Assembly: GCA_014584345.1 (NCBI GenBank)
Contig: JACTNB010000028.1
Coordinates: 13,837-77,836, forward strand
Origin: Planctomycetota bacterium
GTDB taxonomy: Bacteria > Planctomycetota > Planctomycetia > Planctomycetales > Planctomycetaceae
Reading direction: 5' to 3'
DNA length: 64,000 nt
Shown piece by piece: positions 1 through 9,101 of the stretch (positions are counted from its first letter, which is position 1; each line of letters opens with the position of its first letter). The position numbers and the translations under genes are program-made. A model generated the notes under the pieces. That model saw only the letters and a program-made list of their open reading frames with translations. It was not told the origin of the DNA and made no database searches.

Positions 1-5
1 TTCGC

Positions 6-2246
6 ATGAGACGACAGCCCTTTGCGCCGTGGATTGCTGTTTTTCGCCACCGGAATGTTTCCAGGGTGCGGCAGTTCCGCATCCGGTTACAGCACGTCGG
101 TCTGCTACCAGTGTTGGCCAGCGTCGTGCTCTGTTGTGGCTGCGCAAATTTTTATGAAAAAAAGGCTATCACCGCTTTTCAGACGGGTCTGGAAGCAGGG
201 GATTTGGCGGCGTTGAGGGAGAAGTCGACCGAACAATTCCAGCATCGCGCCCTGCGCCATCCCCAGGCCGATGAAGCCTTGAGTCAACTCAAGATTCCCG
301 ATGGCAAATTCAAAATCACGGATGTGGAAGATGTCTCGAAAACGGAAAAAAAAGTGACCGTGGCCTTCGGAGAGGATCAAAAACGCAAAATCCTCTATCG
401 TCTCGTCAAGGATGAAAAAACGAAATCGTGGAACGTCGACGATATCTACCTGCGGCAGCGTTCCGGCGACAAGGTCATGGCAATGGCCGTTACCGAACAG
501 ATGGATGTGTTGTTGTCCGCCCGGGAGTTTCACGAGGCCTGGGCCAGCGGCGACCGGCAACAGGTTCTCGCGAAGAGCGATCCCCAGCTCGCGGCGGAAC
601 TGTCCCAGCTTCCGCCCGCGGTATTGGCCAATTACATCAGTCGTATCCTGGGCCACTCCGACAATTCGCGAAGCTTCAAGCCAGAAACCCATATCAGTGG
701 AGAGAGTGCGGTGGTACGATTGAATCGTTCCCATGGCACGCTGGTGTTCTCAATGGAACAGGGCGAATCCGGCGGCTGGCAGGTTAAGGATCTGTCGCTG
801 GAATCACGCGGGGAAGAAGGCGGTATTGCATCGCTGACAAAAACCGTACAACTCACTAATCGGGCCATGCACTTCCTGGAGGCCTGGCAACAACAGGACA
901 AGGAAGCCTTGAAACAGATCACGCAGTCCCGCTTTTTCAAAGCAGGACTGGCCCCCGCGAATCTGGCGGAAGTCACTCTGCCAGGACCGTACGATATCAA
1001 CGCCTATGTCGAAGTGAAAATTCTTGATGCCCGGGCAGACGTGGTTGTGAATTCCGAGAGTCATACCGTCCGGCTGACCTTGAGTGAAACAGGCGAGCGA
1101 ACCGGGAATTACGAAGTCTCGGACGTGTTCCTCTATAACCTGGAAAACAGGCAGACGCTCTCCTTGAGTTCCGCGATGACGGCCCGTCCCGTCGCCGAAC
1201 TGTTTATCGAAGCCCTGCGGATCCGCGATCCCAAAATGTTGCAATACAGCTCGACCCTCGACCTGCACAAGCAGACCTGGAACCGCATGAGCGAACAGAC
1301 TCTGGCCATTCTGCCCCTGCCGCTTGAAAACCTCGAAAACACGGAAATTATCGACACGAAATTTGCGGGCAGCGTGACCCAGGTCGTCCTGCGTGGCGGC
1401 TCGCAACAGTTAACGCTCACGCTGCACGACCAGAACGGGAAAGTGCTCGTGGACGATCTGCTCATTAGCGATTACGAACCCGAAGGGACCCAGGAACCGC
1501 GATCCCTGAAGAGTTATGTCGCTGCCATTGCACCGGTGTATGAACTGGCGGCGACGATTCATCACAACAAACCCCAGGACGCATTGCGGCTGGTCACCGA
1601 CGACTTCTACGACCGTGTCTTCTCGCTGGCGCAGGTGATGCCCGAATCCTCCTATGTCTATCTGGACTATGTCTCCGGCGGGAAGCCTCGGATCAAACCG
1701 GCCGTCGATCCCAATGCCACGTCGGCTACGTCCATGAAAGCGAACCTGATTCAACCGAAGCAACCCCTCGTGGAACGCTTTCAACAGGACGAAGGCGATC
1801 TGCTGGTGGAGTTTTCTCTCCCCGAGGGCAGTATGCAGGTTTCCTTGAGAAACGAACAGGGACTGTTCCGCATTGACGACGCCATCATTTCCACGCCTGG
1901 CAATGAAGTGGCCAAACGCCTCAAACAATCCATGCGCATGGATATCGCCTCCAGTCGCACGCAAAACATGATTCGCACCGTGAGTGGGGAAATTCGCAAG
2001 CTGCCCAAGGAGATGGCCTCCAAGCCCGCCGGCGCGAGCCGCCCCGGAGGCAAGGCCCAGCTTCTCGACGAAACCACGCTGACCAATGCCCTCTACGAGG
2101 AACACGAACACGAGCAACAACGCGTGGAACAAACCAGCCTCGCCCCCCAGCCCCTGTCCACGGCAGATCGGCAGGAATGTCCGCTTCCCCCTCGCGAACT
2201 CCCCCCGGAAGGACACTTGCTGCTCAAGCCCATTCCCCTTGAATAG
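6..2246 (+). CDS. Repeat-containing lipoprotein of unknown function
   Basis: A 746-residue protein. A hydrophobic stretch at about residues 31-46 ends in LCCGC, a plausible lipobox with Cys46 lipidated, so it is probably an envelope lipoprotein. The N-terminal 30 residues are basic and unusually long, and the start lies at the window edge, so the true start is uncertain. The mature protein is built from about five related modules of 100-120 residues. Each opens with a helix of the pattern F..A....D...L (near residues 58, 173, 290, 396 and 513) followed by predicted beta strands, which resembles NTF2-like or DUF4878-type folds. No catalytic motif is visible. It is transcribed away from the flagellar cluster on the other strand. 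No function is assigned. Confidence 0.7.
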   Translation: MRRQPFAPWIAVFRHRNVSRVRQFRIRLQHVGLLPVLASVVLCCGCANFYEKKAITAFQTGLEAGDLAALREKSTEQFQHRALRHPQADEALSQLKIPDGKFKITDVEDVSKTEKKVTVAFGEDQKRKILYRLVKDEKTKSWNVDDIYLRQRSGDKVMAMAVTEQMDVLLSAREFHEAWASGDRQQVLAKSDPQLAAELSQLPPAVLANYISRILGHSDNSRSFKPETHISGESAVVRLNRSHGTLVFSMEQGESGGWQVKDLSLESRGEEGGIASLTKTVQLTNRAMHFLEAWQQQDKEALKQITQSRFFKAGLAPANLAEVTLPGPYDINAYVEVKILDARADVVVNSESHTVRLTLSETGERTGNYEVSDVFLYNLENRQTLSLSSAMTARPVAELFIEALRIRDPKMLQYSSTLDLHKQTWNRMSEQTLAILPLPLENLENTEIIDTKFAGSVTQVVLRGGSQQLTLTLHDQNGKVLVDDLLISDYEPEGTQEPRSLKSYVAAIAPVYELAATIHHNKPQDALRLVTDDFYDRVFSLAQVMPESSYVYLDYVSGGKPRIKPAVDPNATSATSMKANLIQPKQPLVERFQQDEGDLLVEFSLPEGSMQVSLRNEQGLFRIDDAIISTPGNEVAKRLKQSMRMDIASSRTQNMIRTVSGEIRKLPKEMASKPAGASRPGGKAQLLDETTLTNALYEEHEHEQQRVEQTSLAPQPLSTADRQECPLPPRELPPEGHLLLKPIPLE

Positions 2247-2739
2247 CAGATCCTGTTGGATACTCGCCATCCGCGGCATGTGTCTCGCCCGCCGCGAACA
2301 CTCCAGTGGTGCTGTAATTTACTTCGCAGGGAACGCTGCTGTGCGTACCACTATTGACTCGATGTGGTTCAATCGAAGGAACAGCATCTCGGGGACGGAA
2401 TTTTTTCGTATTGAATGAATTACACCCCCTCTCCAGCGATGGCTGGCGATTACGGCCGGGTCGAGTTACCCGCCGCACTTATCTCGCGAAGCGGTTCGCA
2501 AAACCGGCTGCCCTGACCGTGGATTTTCCCGGTCCCTCTCGACGGTGATCCTGTTCCGTCTCCCTGCGTGCCCTGCTGCGTGGGGATCCCCCTCTGCAAT
2601 TGTGGCTGCTCGCTTGATACTTGGACAAGAAACAGGATATCGTTTGATTTGAGAGACACTGGAAAATGTGAGTCGGCGGACATAGTACCGCTCTCTCCGA
2701 GACCACATGTTGCCACGGGCCGAAAATGGAGTTCAGTCC
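2247..2739. other. Intergenic region without a recognised gene
   Basis: About 490 bases between the lipoprotein and the FIST gene. Short frames exist on both strands but none has a good ribosome binding site or protein-like composition. I see no strong terminator hairpin or convincing promoter. Confidence 0.5.
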
Positions 2740-3906
2740 ATGAAAATCCTAATGCAGAAATCCACGCTGGGGGAGACATCCCAGGCCGTGGAAGAGGTCC
2801 TGCATGGACTGGAATCGCAACTTCAGGGAAGCACCCCGGAACTGACGTTTTTATTCGTCACGCATCACCACGAAGAGAGTTTCGCGACGCTTTCCGGACA
2901 GATTCAAAACCGGCTGAACAGTCGCCATCTGATTGGCTGTACGACGGAAGCCATTGTCGCGGAAGACAAGGAACTGGAGGAGCAACCCGGTCTGGTCATC
3001 TGGATCCTGGCGGACAGCCATTCCATTCTGCAGCCGTTTCACCTGCAGTTTCAACGGGAAGCCGATCAGATAGTCTGTTTCGGGCATCCGGACAAGGAAG
3101 ACTTGGCGGTCGAGCACGGAGCCGTGTTTCTGTTTTGCGAACCTTATTCCTGTTCACCGCAGATTGCGTTGCCCCAATTGCTGGAATCCCAGGGGCTTCC
3201 CATCTTCGGCGGTGTGGCCAGTGGAGGCATTGGCCCCGGCGAAAACTGCCTGTTTCTGGACGGCGAACGAATCGATCACGGCGCGGTCGGCCTGGTGTAC
3301 CGCAGCACGCACAAAATCCGTCAGATTGTTTCACAAGGGTGTCGCCCCATTGGACACACGTTCGTCGTTACCAAGGCGGAAAAGAACATCCTTTATGAGT
3401 TGGGAGGCTTGCCCGCGATGCAGCAATTCCGGGAGATGTTTCGCGATTTATCCCCGGAAGATCAGGAACGCGTGCGCCAGGGCCCGCATCTGGGAGTCGT
3501 CACCAATGAGTACAAGGGGCAATTCGATCGCGGTGATTTTCTCGTCTCGAACGTGCTCGGCAGCGACCCCGAAACCGGGGCCATTGCGGTCAGCCAGGGC
3601 GTGCGCGTCGGACGAACTGTGCAGTTTCATGTCCGCGATGCTGTGACTGCCGACGAGGATTTGAACCTGTTGATTCAGCAGGACAAGCAACACCACTCCG
3701 CCGAAGTGCGAGGCGGACTTGTTTTCACCTGCAACGGACGAGGCCAGAAACTGTTCGGCACGCCGCACCACGATATTTCCGCCATCCGCGCGGCCTATGG
3801 ACAGATTCCCCTGGCAGGGTTTTTCGCGCAAGGGGAAATCGGCCCACTCGGTGAACGTAGCTATTTGCACGGCTTCACGACCAGCGTCGCCCTGTTCGAG
3901 GCGTGA
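2740..3906 (+). CDS. FIST domain signal-transduction protein
   Basis: 388 residues, with FIST_N roughly at residues 15-205 and FIST_C at about 215-355. Family features include a GCTTEAI stretch after the first beta-alpha units, a GG.ASGG segment near residues 165-175 and the C-terminal GFFAQGEIGPLG motif close to the end. FIST proteins are intracellular sensors thought to bind small ligands such as amino acids and are often linked to chemotaxis or two-component systems. That fits a position next to flagellar genes, but the link is inferred. I chose the internal ATG (MKILMQ) because GGAG lies at suitable distance; an in-frame ATG 33 bases upstream is possible. It converges on flgL with a gap of about 40 bases. 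Confidence 0.85.
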   Translation: MKILMQKSTLGETSQAVEEVLHGLESQLQGSTPELTFLFVTHHHEESFATLSGQIQNRLNSRHLIGCTTEAIVAEDKELEEQPGLVIWILADSHSILQPFHLQFQREADQIVCFGHPDKEDLAVEHGAVFLFCEPYSCSPQIALPQLLESQGLPIFGGVASGGIGPGENCLFLDGERIDHGAVGLVYRSTHKIRQIVSQGCRPIGHTFVVTKAEKNILYELGGLPAMQQFREMFRDLSPEDQERVRQGPHLGVVTNEYKGQFDRGDFLVSNVLGSDPETGAIAVSQGVRVGRTVQFHVRDAVTADEDLNLLIQQDKQHHSAEVRGGLVFTCNGRGQKLFGTPHHDISAIRAAYGQIPLAGFFAQGEIGPLGERSYLHGFTTSVALFEA

Positions 3907-3944
3907 CCAATCGCTGTTTTCGCCCGGAATTCACGCGCGGCGTG

Positions 3945-6176
3945 TTAAATGTAGTTGAACAGATTCAATTGCAGTGTTCTGGCCGCGATCTGCTGGGTCG
4001 CCTGAATGCTGACCTGCAGATTGGTGAACTGCGTGATGGCCAGGGCCATGTCTGTATCAAAGACGTTCGAAAGGGATTCCGATGTCTGCAATTGTTGGCT
4101 TTCGATGGCACTGGCCAGCGAATCCAGCGATTTCAGACGTGCGGCAACCGCCCCCCGTTGAAAATTGAACGATTCCAGTTCGGCATTCACCAGTTTATCG
4201 ATCGCTTCCAGTTCCTGGTTGTCTCCGGCCCTTAAGGCGTCCCCCAGGCGAAACAGCAGGTCGAGAACACCGCCCGCCCGCTGGGGATTCGGATCACGCC
4301 CCGCCAGGTCGACCACTCCATCTTCGCTGCCGGTCAAACCCAGGCCATTTGCTACGTCGTTCTCAGCGACAACCAGCGGTCCCGTGCCCGTGTTGTCATT
4401 CAGCCGGAATCCTCCCAGGCTTGCACTAAATTCCAGCGTCAGATTCCCGGGATCGACGGCATTCACGGCATCCAGCACATCCTGCACGGTAACGGCTCCC
4501 GCCAGTGTAATATTCACCAGGGATCCATCCCGGCGGGTAATATCCAGCGTGTCTGGCCCCACGGGCGCCCCGGCTCCGTGGTTCAAGTTCGCCAGCAAAC
4601 TACTGGAGGAAACGATGCCGATGTTGGTTCCCAGCAGGTCGGCATTCCCATCTTCCGAACCGGCAATTCCCAGCGCGCGGGTCACGCTGTTTTCGGTGAT
4701 CGTCAGGGCGCCCGTGCCCGAGCTGTCGCCGATCACCAAACCGTTCCCCGTGCTGTTCAGCGAGGCGACCAGTATCCCCGGATCCTCGGCATTGATCAGA
4801 TTCAACACGTCCTGCACGGTGGTTGCCCCTGCCAGCGATATCACAACCGATTCCCCATCACGCCGCGAGATTTCCAGGTCCACCGCTCCCCCCACGGGAA
4901 CGCCTTGCCCCAGATTTAACTCCGCAAGTGGCGTCGTGGCGGAAAACGTGAGGAGGCCGAGACGGGCCGCGTTGTTTCCATTGTTTTCGGCAATCGAAAA
5001 ATCGACACCGCTCAGCCGGCTGGCAATTCGCAGGCCACTCCCGTCGTCCGTGAAGCCGGTCATGACATCGATATCGGCCGAATGAATCGCATTGAACAGG
5101 TCTTGCACGGTCGTCAAGCCGTCCAGGTCGATCGTGGCCGAACGGGTTCCGTTCGTGATCAACAAACCATTGCCAGCGGTCGCGCCAATCCCTGTTCCCC
5201 CATTCAGCGAGGCCAACGTGGTCTGTGCCGTGATGCGGGGATTGAAGTCCGCACTCGTGATACTTGCGGCGGCCGTGTTGCGGATGCCTAATTGGGCTGC
5301 CGTATGACTGTTGGGCAGGTCGGCCACGGCCACGGTCCCGGCGGCAGGGGTCAATTGCAGCCCGTTCGAAGTGATGGAGACGGACAGGTCGCCCGCAAAA
5401 GGCGCTTCCAATCGAGTCCGTAAATCCTCGACGGTTTGCGTGGTTGTCAGGTCGACTTCATGCGTCACCGGTCCCCCTCCCACGTCGACCGTGACGGAGA
5501 TTATCCCCAGTTCGAGGCTCTGTCCTCCAAACAGAGAGTCGATTCGAGTTTGATCCGTCACGGCAGGATTCAGGTCGTTTCCCTGCACGTCGGCCAGCGG
5601 TTTGAATGTTTCGCTGGTGCTGACATTGTTCATCAGCAGATTATCCAGCGAGACGTAGGCATCGATACTTTGTGTATTGCCGTCGAAGCGGATGGCATTG
5701 TTGTTCGACGCGTTGCTGAACGGAGCGGCTGTGTTTTCGGAGCCACCAAACAGATAGCGACCGCGAAACTTGGTGTTCCCCAGGTTTGTCACTTCCTGAA
5801 TCAAGGTTTCGACTTCCGCGGCCATCTGCTGTTTTTCCGCCGCCGATGTCCCATCTCCCAGTCCCGCCAGGATGAATGTCTTCATCTGGTTGAAGACATT
5901 GCTCACATTGCCCAACGCGTCTTCACTGGCGGCCAGCAGCGAGCGGTTCATTTCCACGTTGCTGGCAAGTTGCTGCTTCCTTTCCAGGGTTTGCTGCAGC
6001 ACGATGGTTTGAATGGCAGCCACCGGATTCTCGCCGATTGTCTGGAATCGCTGTCCCGTCGAAACCTGGTCCTGCAATATCTGATACTGCCGCGTTTGCG
6101 CACTGAGGTTACTCATGGACCTGGTGTAAAGCAGCGAATTCGGAATTCGTCCGGGCAACAAGGGACCTAATGACAC
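3945..6176 (-). CDS. flgL: Flagellar hook-associated protein 3 (FlgL) with inserted repeats
   Basis: 743 residues, more than twice the usual 300 or so for FlgL. The N-terminal D0/D1 helices (RIPNSLLYTRSMSNL, residues 10-24, then a GENPVAA segment) and the C-terminal helical part (TDMALAITQFTNLQ, ending LQLNLFNYI) are typical. Between about residues 210 and 635 lie four related modules of about 105 residues with DITRRDG, the core TVQDVLDAVNA and an ALGI or GLGL turn, matching the flagellin hook IN repeat. FlgL is the junction protein between FlgK and the filament. The insert should be surface-exposed and may change adhesion or stabilise the junction. It is the last gene of the minus-strand flagellar run, 70 bases after flgK. 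Confidence 0.9.
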   Translation of the reverse strand: MSLGPLLPGRIPNSLLYTRSMSNLSAQTRQYQILQDQVSTGQRFQTIGENPVAAIQTIVLQQTLERKQQLASNVEMNRSLLAASEDALGNVSNVFNQMKTFILAGLGDGTSAAEKQQMAAEVETLIQEVTNLGNTKFRGRYLFGGSENTAAPFSNASNNNAIRFDGNTQSIDAYVSLDNLLMNNVSTSETFKPLADVQGNDLNPAVTDQTRIDSLFGGQSLELGIISVTVDVGGGPVTHEVDLTTTQTVEDLRTRLEAPFAGDLSVSITSNGLQLTPAAGTVAVADLPNSHTAAQLGIRNTAAASITSADFNPRITAQTTLASLNGGTGIGATAGNGLLITNGTRSATIDLDGLTTVQDLFNAIHSADIDVMTGFTDDGSGLRIASRLSGVDFSIAENNGNNAARLGLLTFSATTPLAELNLGQGVPVGGAVDLEISRRDGESVVISLAGATTVQDVLNLINAEDPGILVASLNSTGNGLVIGDSSGTGALTITENSVTRALGIAGSEDGNADLLGTNIGIVSSSSLLANLNHGAGAPVGPDTLDITRRDGSLVNITLAGAVTVQDVLDAVNAVDPGNLTLEFSASLGGFRLNDNTGTGPLVVAENDVANGLGLTGSEDGVVDLAGRDPNPQRAGGVLDLLFRLGDALRAGDNQELEAIDKLVNAELESFNFQRGAVAARLKSLDSLASAIESQQLQTSESLSNVFDTDMALAITQFTNLQVSIQATQQIAARTLQLNLFNYI

Positions 6177-6246
6177 CGTTCACTCCCGCTTTCCATTCCC
6201 CGGCTGCACTGGTTTACCCCGTGCAACCTGTCTGGCCTGTCGAGTC

Positions 6247-7944
6247 TTACATATTCACCAAGGTATTGAACATTTCCTCGATCGCGCTGATGATGCGTGC
6301 CGCTGCCGTATATCCGTGCTGAAGTTCGAGGATGCGAATCGCTTCTTCATCCAGGCTGACACCAGAAATCTGTTGCCGCTGACCGAACAGGGCTGCCTGA
6401 AACGCGGCATAGCCCTCGGCGACAGCCGTTTCCGCCGCCGCCCCCGTGGCGACCTGGCTGATGCTCTGCAGATAGAAATCGTCCAGGCTCAGCCCCCCCA
6501 GCAGACTGCTGGGCTGCTCCGAAAACCGCGCCAGCAGAATGGCGTTGGAGTTGTCGCCCGCCCCGCCCCCCCGGCCAGCCGCAAACAGTTGCGGATTCCC
6601 CGTCAACGCTTCATTCACGGCCACGCTGTTCGCATCCGTCCCCTTGAAGAACGTGTTGATGCCGAGCGCTGCAAGCACGCCCGAAGTATCGTTCCCGAAG
6701 CGGATTTCAAACCCGGCATCGGTGGTGATATTCAGCTTCCCAAACGTATCGACACTGGCCTGCACATGTGAAATTCCCCCCAACTGGGCCTGCAGGTCGT
6801 TCAGCGAGGTGTCATTTCCTCCCAGACCATCCAGATCGATATTAATACTGGTGGCGACGATGCTCCCCGTCGCGCTGTCGTACAGTTTCACCTCGAAGCT
6901 GCCATGCTGCACGGGAAAGTCCAGGCCCGCCTGGTCCAGCGAAACCGTCGCGTCATTCAGGGCATAGCTGCTGGTAATATTTGTATAACCGACCGTCCCT
7001 TCGCCGCTGGAGTGGAGCCGATTCATTTCGTAAATCAGTCCCCGCGTGTATTGATCCAGGGTATCGACAAAACCGCCGAGTACGACATCGCGGGTTTCCA
7101 GGGCCCCCGCCAGTTCGCCCGTCGCGGCGGCATAGTCCTGCTTGCTCTTGGCAAAGCGGACCTGGTCCACCCCGATGCCCCGGTCCGGTTCTCGATACAC
7201 TTCCAGCACATTCGTCGTCGAATTCAACACCAGGAATTCGTTCCCGCTGAACACGTCGACCGTGCCGTTGTCGTGGTTCGTCACCCGTATCGGCACGAGT
7301 TCCGACAGGCGATTCAAGGCGGTCAGCCGTTCGCTGCGCAGTCCACCCGCGTCACTCTTAAGCAGCCCCGCCGATTCCATCTGCACGATCTGCGGATTCA
7401 AGGCGGCAATCTGCTGGATCAGTTCATTTACCTCGGTCACCATTCCGGAAACGGTGGCGCTGACCGACTCTCGGGCGCGGTCCAGTTGATCCCGCATCGT
7501 GTTGATGCTGCTCGCGAGTTGCTCGCCGGTATTCACGACCTGCTGACGATTCGATAGCAACTCGGGCTGGCCGACCACTTCGTTCAGCGAACCCAGAAAC
7601 TGATTCAGCCTGGAGGATAAATCGTTGCTGCCCAGCTCTCCGACAATCAACTCTAGTTGACTATAACCCGAAACTCGAAAATCCGAGGCTCGGGCGTCGG
7701 CATTGGCAAGATGCACCTGGCTTTCCAGATGCAGATCGATCTGCTGGCGGATGCCTGCCGCCTGGGCTCCCGTACCAAACAGCAGGCCATTGCTTTGATA
7801 GGGGGCCGCCGCGGTGATGTTCAATTGTTCGCGAACATAGCCCGGAGTATTGGCGTTCGCCACGTTCTGGCCCGCAACCTGAATTCCCGCGGAAAACAAT
7901 TCCAGCGATCGTCCGGCCGTATAGAGCGTCGCATTCAATCCCAT
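6247..7944 (-). CDS. flgK: Flagellar hook-associated protein 1 (FlgK)
   Basis: 565 residues. The N-terminus carries the rod/hook signature NTPGYVRE (residues 33-40) after the helix with QVAGQNVANAN. The C-terminus ends in the typical helical segment with VSLDEEAIRILELQHGYTAAARIISAIEEMFNTL. The length fits FlgK. FlgK is the first hook-filament junction protein, exported by the flagellar type III system and probably escorted by the FlgN-like protein encoded just upstream. The start is the usual short N-terminal MGLNATLYTAGRSL. Confidence 0.95.
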   Translation of the reverse strand: MGLNATLYTAGRSLELFSAGIQVAGQNVANANTPGYVREQLNITAAAPYQSNGLLFGTGAQAAGIRQQIDLHLESQVHLANADARASDFRVSGYSQLELIVGELGSNDLSSRLNQFLGSLNEVVGQPELLSNRQQVVNTGEQLASSINTMRDQLDRARESVSATVSGMVTEVNELIQQIAALNPQIVQMESAGLLKSDAGGLRSERLTALNRLSELVPIRVTNHDNGTVDVFSGNEFLVLNSTTNVLEVYREPDRGIGVDQVRFAKSKQDYAAATGELAGALETRDVVLGGFVDTLDQYTRGLIYEMNRLHSSGEGTVGYTNITSSYALNDATVSLDQAGLDFPVQHGSFEVKLYDSATGSIVATSINIDLDGLGGNDTSLNDLQAQLGGISHVQASVDTFGKLNITTDAGFEIRFGNDTSGVLAALGINTFFKGTDANSVAVNEALTGNPQLFAAGRGGGAGDNSNAILLARFSEQPSSLLGGLSLDDFYLQSISQVATGAAAETAVAEGYAAFQAALFGQRQQISGVSLDEEAIRILELQHGYTAAARIISAIEEMFNTLVNM

Positions 7945-8068
7945 GTACCCGTTCTCCCCCGCAGTGCCTGCCTGGCACGCTTCGAGGCGGTTTCCGCCTC
8001 GGACATCAGCAGTATTTCCCTGTCCAACCTGTTATTCTTCCTCGCTGCCGCGCCGCGAAACGGTCCGC

Positions 8069-8581
8069 TCAGATCGAAGCGTCCAGCAGCGTCCCGCCCC
8101 CGCCGACGGACGTATCGCTCCGTTGTTGATACACCGGTGACCTTTGCCCCCCCTGGGCAATCAGATCCAGTATCTGGGCATAACAGCGCGCACCTCGTTG
8201 TGCCAGCACCCACATTCCCCAACTCTCCCGGCGGAGGTGTTCGTTATTGCGCAGGACTTCGCTTAACAGGGACTGCCACGCGGGCTCTCGGTGCCAGTCG
8301 AGTTCCCGCCCGATCTCCTGTAGCGATTTCCCGGCCAACCCCTGTTGCTGGCACTTCCGCAGCCAATGTTTCCGCTGCTCCAGCAAGCCATGAAGCCGCC
8401 TTTGCCCTTCCGCCTCGTCTTGCTCCAGCAACCGAACCTGTTCCCAGTTTCCCTGGATCAAGGCGTCCCGCTTGGGAGCCTGAAGTTCCAGCAGCGCGCG
8501 CTGCACGCTGCGCAAGTCCTGTAGAAAGTGTTGGGCTTCGAGCCGCAATGGCACGGATTCTGTCAACGTCGCGGAATTCAT
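8069..8581 (-). CDS. flgN: FlgN-like flagellar export chaperone
   Basis: 170 residues, almost entirely predicted alpha-helical and rich in Gln, Glu, Arg and Leu, ending in a low-complexity GGGGTLLDASI tail. FlgN binds the C-termini of FlgK and FlgL and keeps them export-competent. Length, helical character, the Gly-rich tail and the position directly upstream of flgK support the call. FlgN is weakly conserved, so the assignment rests partly on context. Confidence 0.7.
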   Translation of the reverse strand: MNSATLTESVPLRLEAQHFLQDLRSVQRALLELQAPKRDALIQGNWEQVRLLEQDEAEGQRRLHGLLEQRKHWLRKCQQQGLAGKSLQEIGRELDWHREPAWQSLLSEVLRNNEHLRRESWGMWVLAQRGARCYAQILDLIAQGGQRSPVYQQRSDTSVGGGGTLLDASI

Positions 8582-8743
8582 ACGACCGGTCCTGGAAGAG
8601 TCCCTCGGGCATCGCCTCCGCCAGTCAACACGTTGTTGCGGGACGGTATGCGTCTCTTCTCAAATCGGCGCGAGAGCGTGCGGAACTGCCGGTTGTTCCG
8701 ATTGTGCGGACGATAACGGTCGTATCGAGTCCAGTCAGGCCGA

Positions 8744-9094
8744 CTAGGCAAAATGGTTAAGTTGACCACCCAGCTCCGCTTGCCTGGCCTGGCGGTAATT
8801 TTCGAAGTTCGGGTACAGCGGGGCAGCAAAGTGAGCGCCATGATCCTTGGCCAGATCCTCGGCCAATTGCTGATCGAGTTGCCCTCGAAACATCTTTTCC
8901 GCCTGGCCTCCTCCCAGATACTGAATTTCCCCCTGGCCACTCCGCAGCGACTTCAACATCTGCTTGAAGAATGTGCCGGCCACGAAATTTTGAAAGGCCT
9001 GCTTCGTTTCCAGGCTCGATCCCGTGGCGCGATCCGGGGCGGACGCTTGCGGCAGATACGTCTGCATGGAACTTGTCGAGGAAATGTTCAACAT
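8744..9094 (-). CDS. flgJ: FlgJ-like rod-binding protein (N-terminal domain only)
   Basis: 116 residues corresponding to the rod-binding domain of FlgJ: a helix with QAFQNFVAGTFFKQMLKSLR, a GGGQAEKMFRGQLDQQLAEDLA segment and a short tail. The C-terminal glucosaminidase domain of enterobacterial FlgJ is absent, as in many non-gammaproteobacteria, so peptidoglycan cleavage during rod assembly must come from another enzyme. I chose the ATG of MLNISSTSS because GAGG sits a few bases upstream and flgI ends 7 bases before; a longer frame would run into flgI. About 160 bases without a recognisable flgM separate it from the FlgN-like gene. Confidence 0.85.
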   Translation of the reverse strand: MLNISSTSSMQTYLPQASAPDRATGSSLETKQAFQNFVAGTFFKQMLKSLRSGQGEIQYLGGGQAEKMFRGQLDQQLAEDLAKDHGAHFAAPLYPNFENYRQARQAELGGQLNHFA

Positions 9095-9101
9095 GGGAAC
9101 C

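Noticed and set aside
8582..8743. Possible flgM between flgJ and the FlgN-like gene
   Set aside because: No frame of FlgM type or suitable start in the 160 bases.
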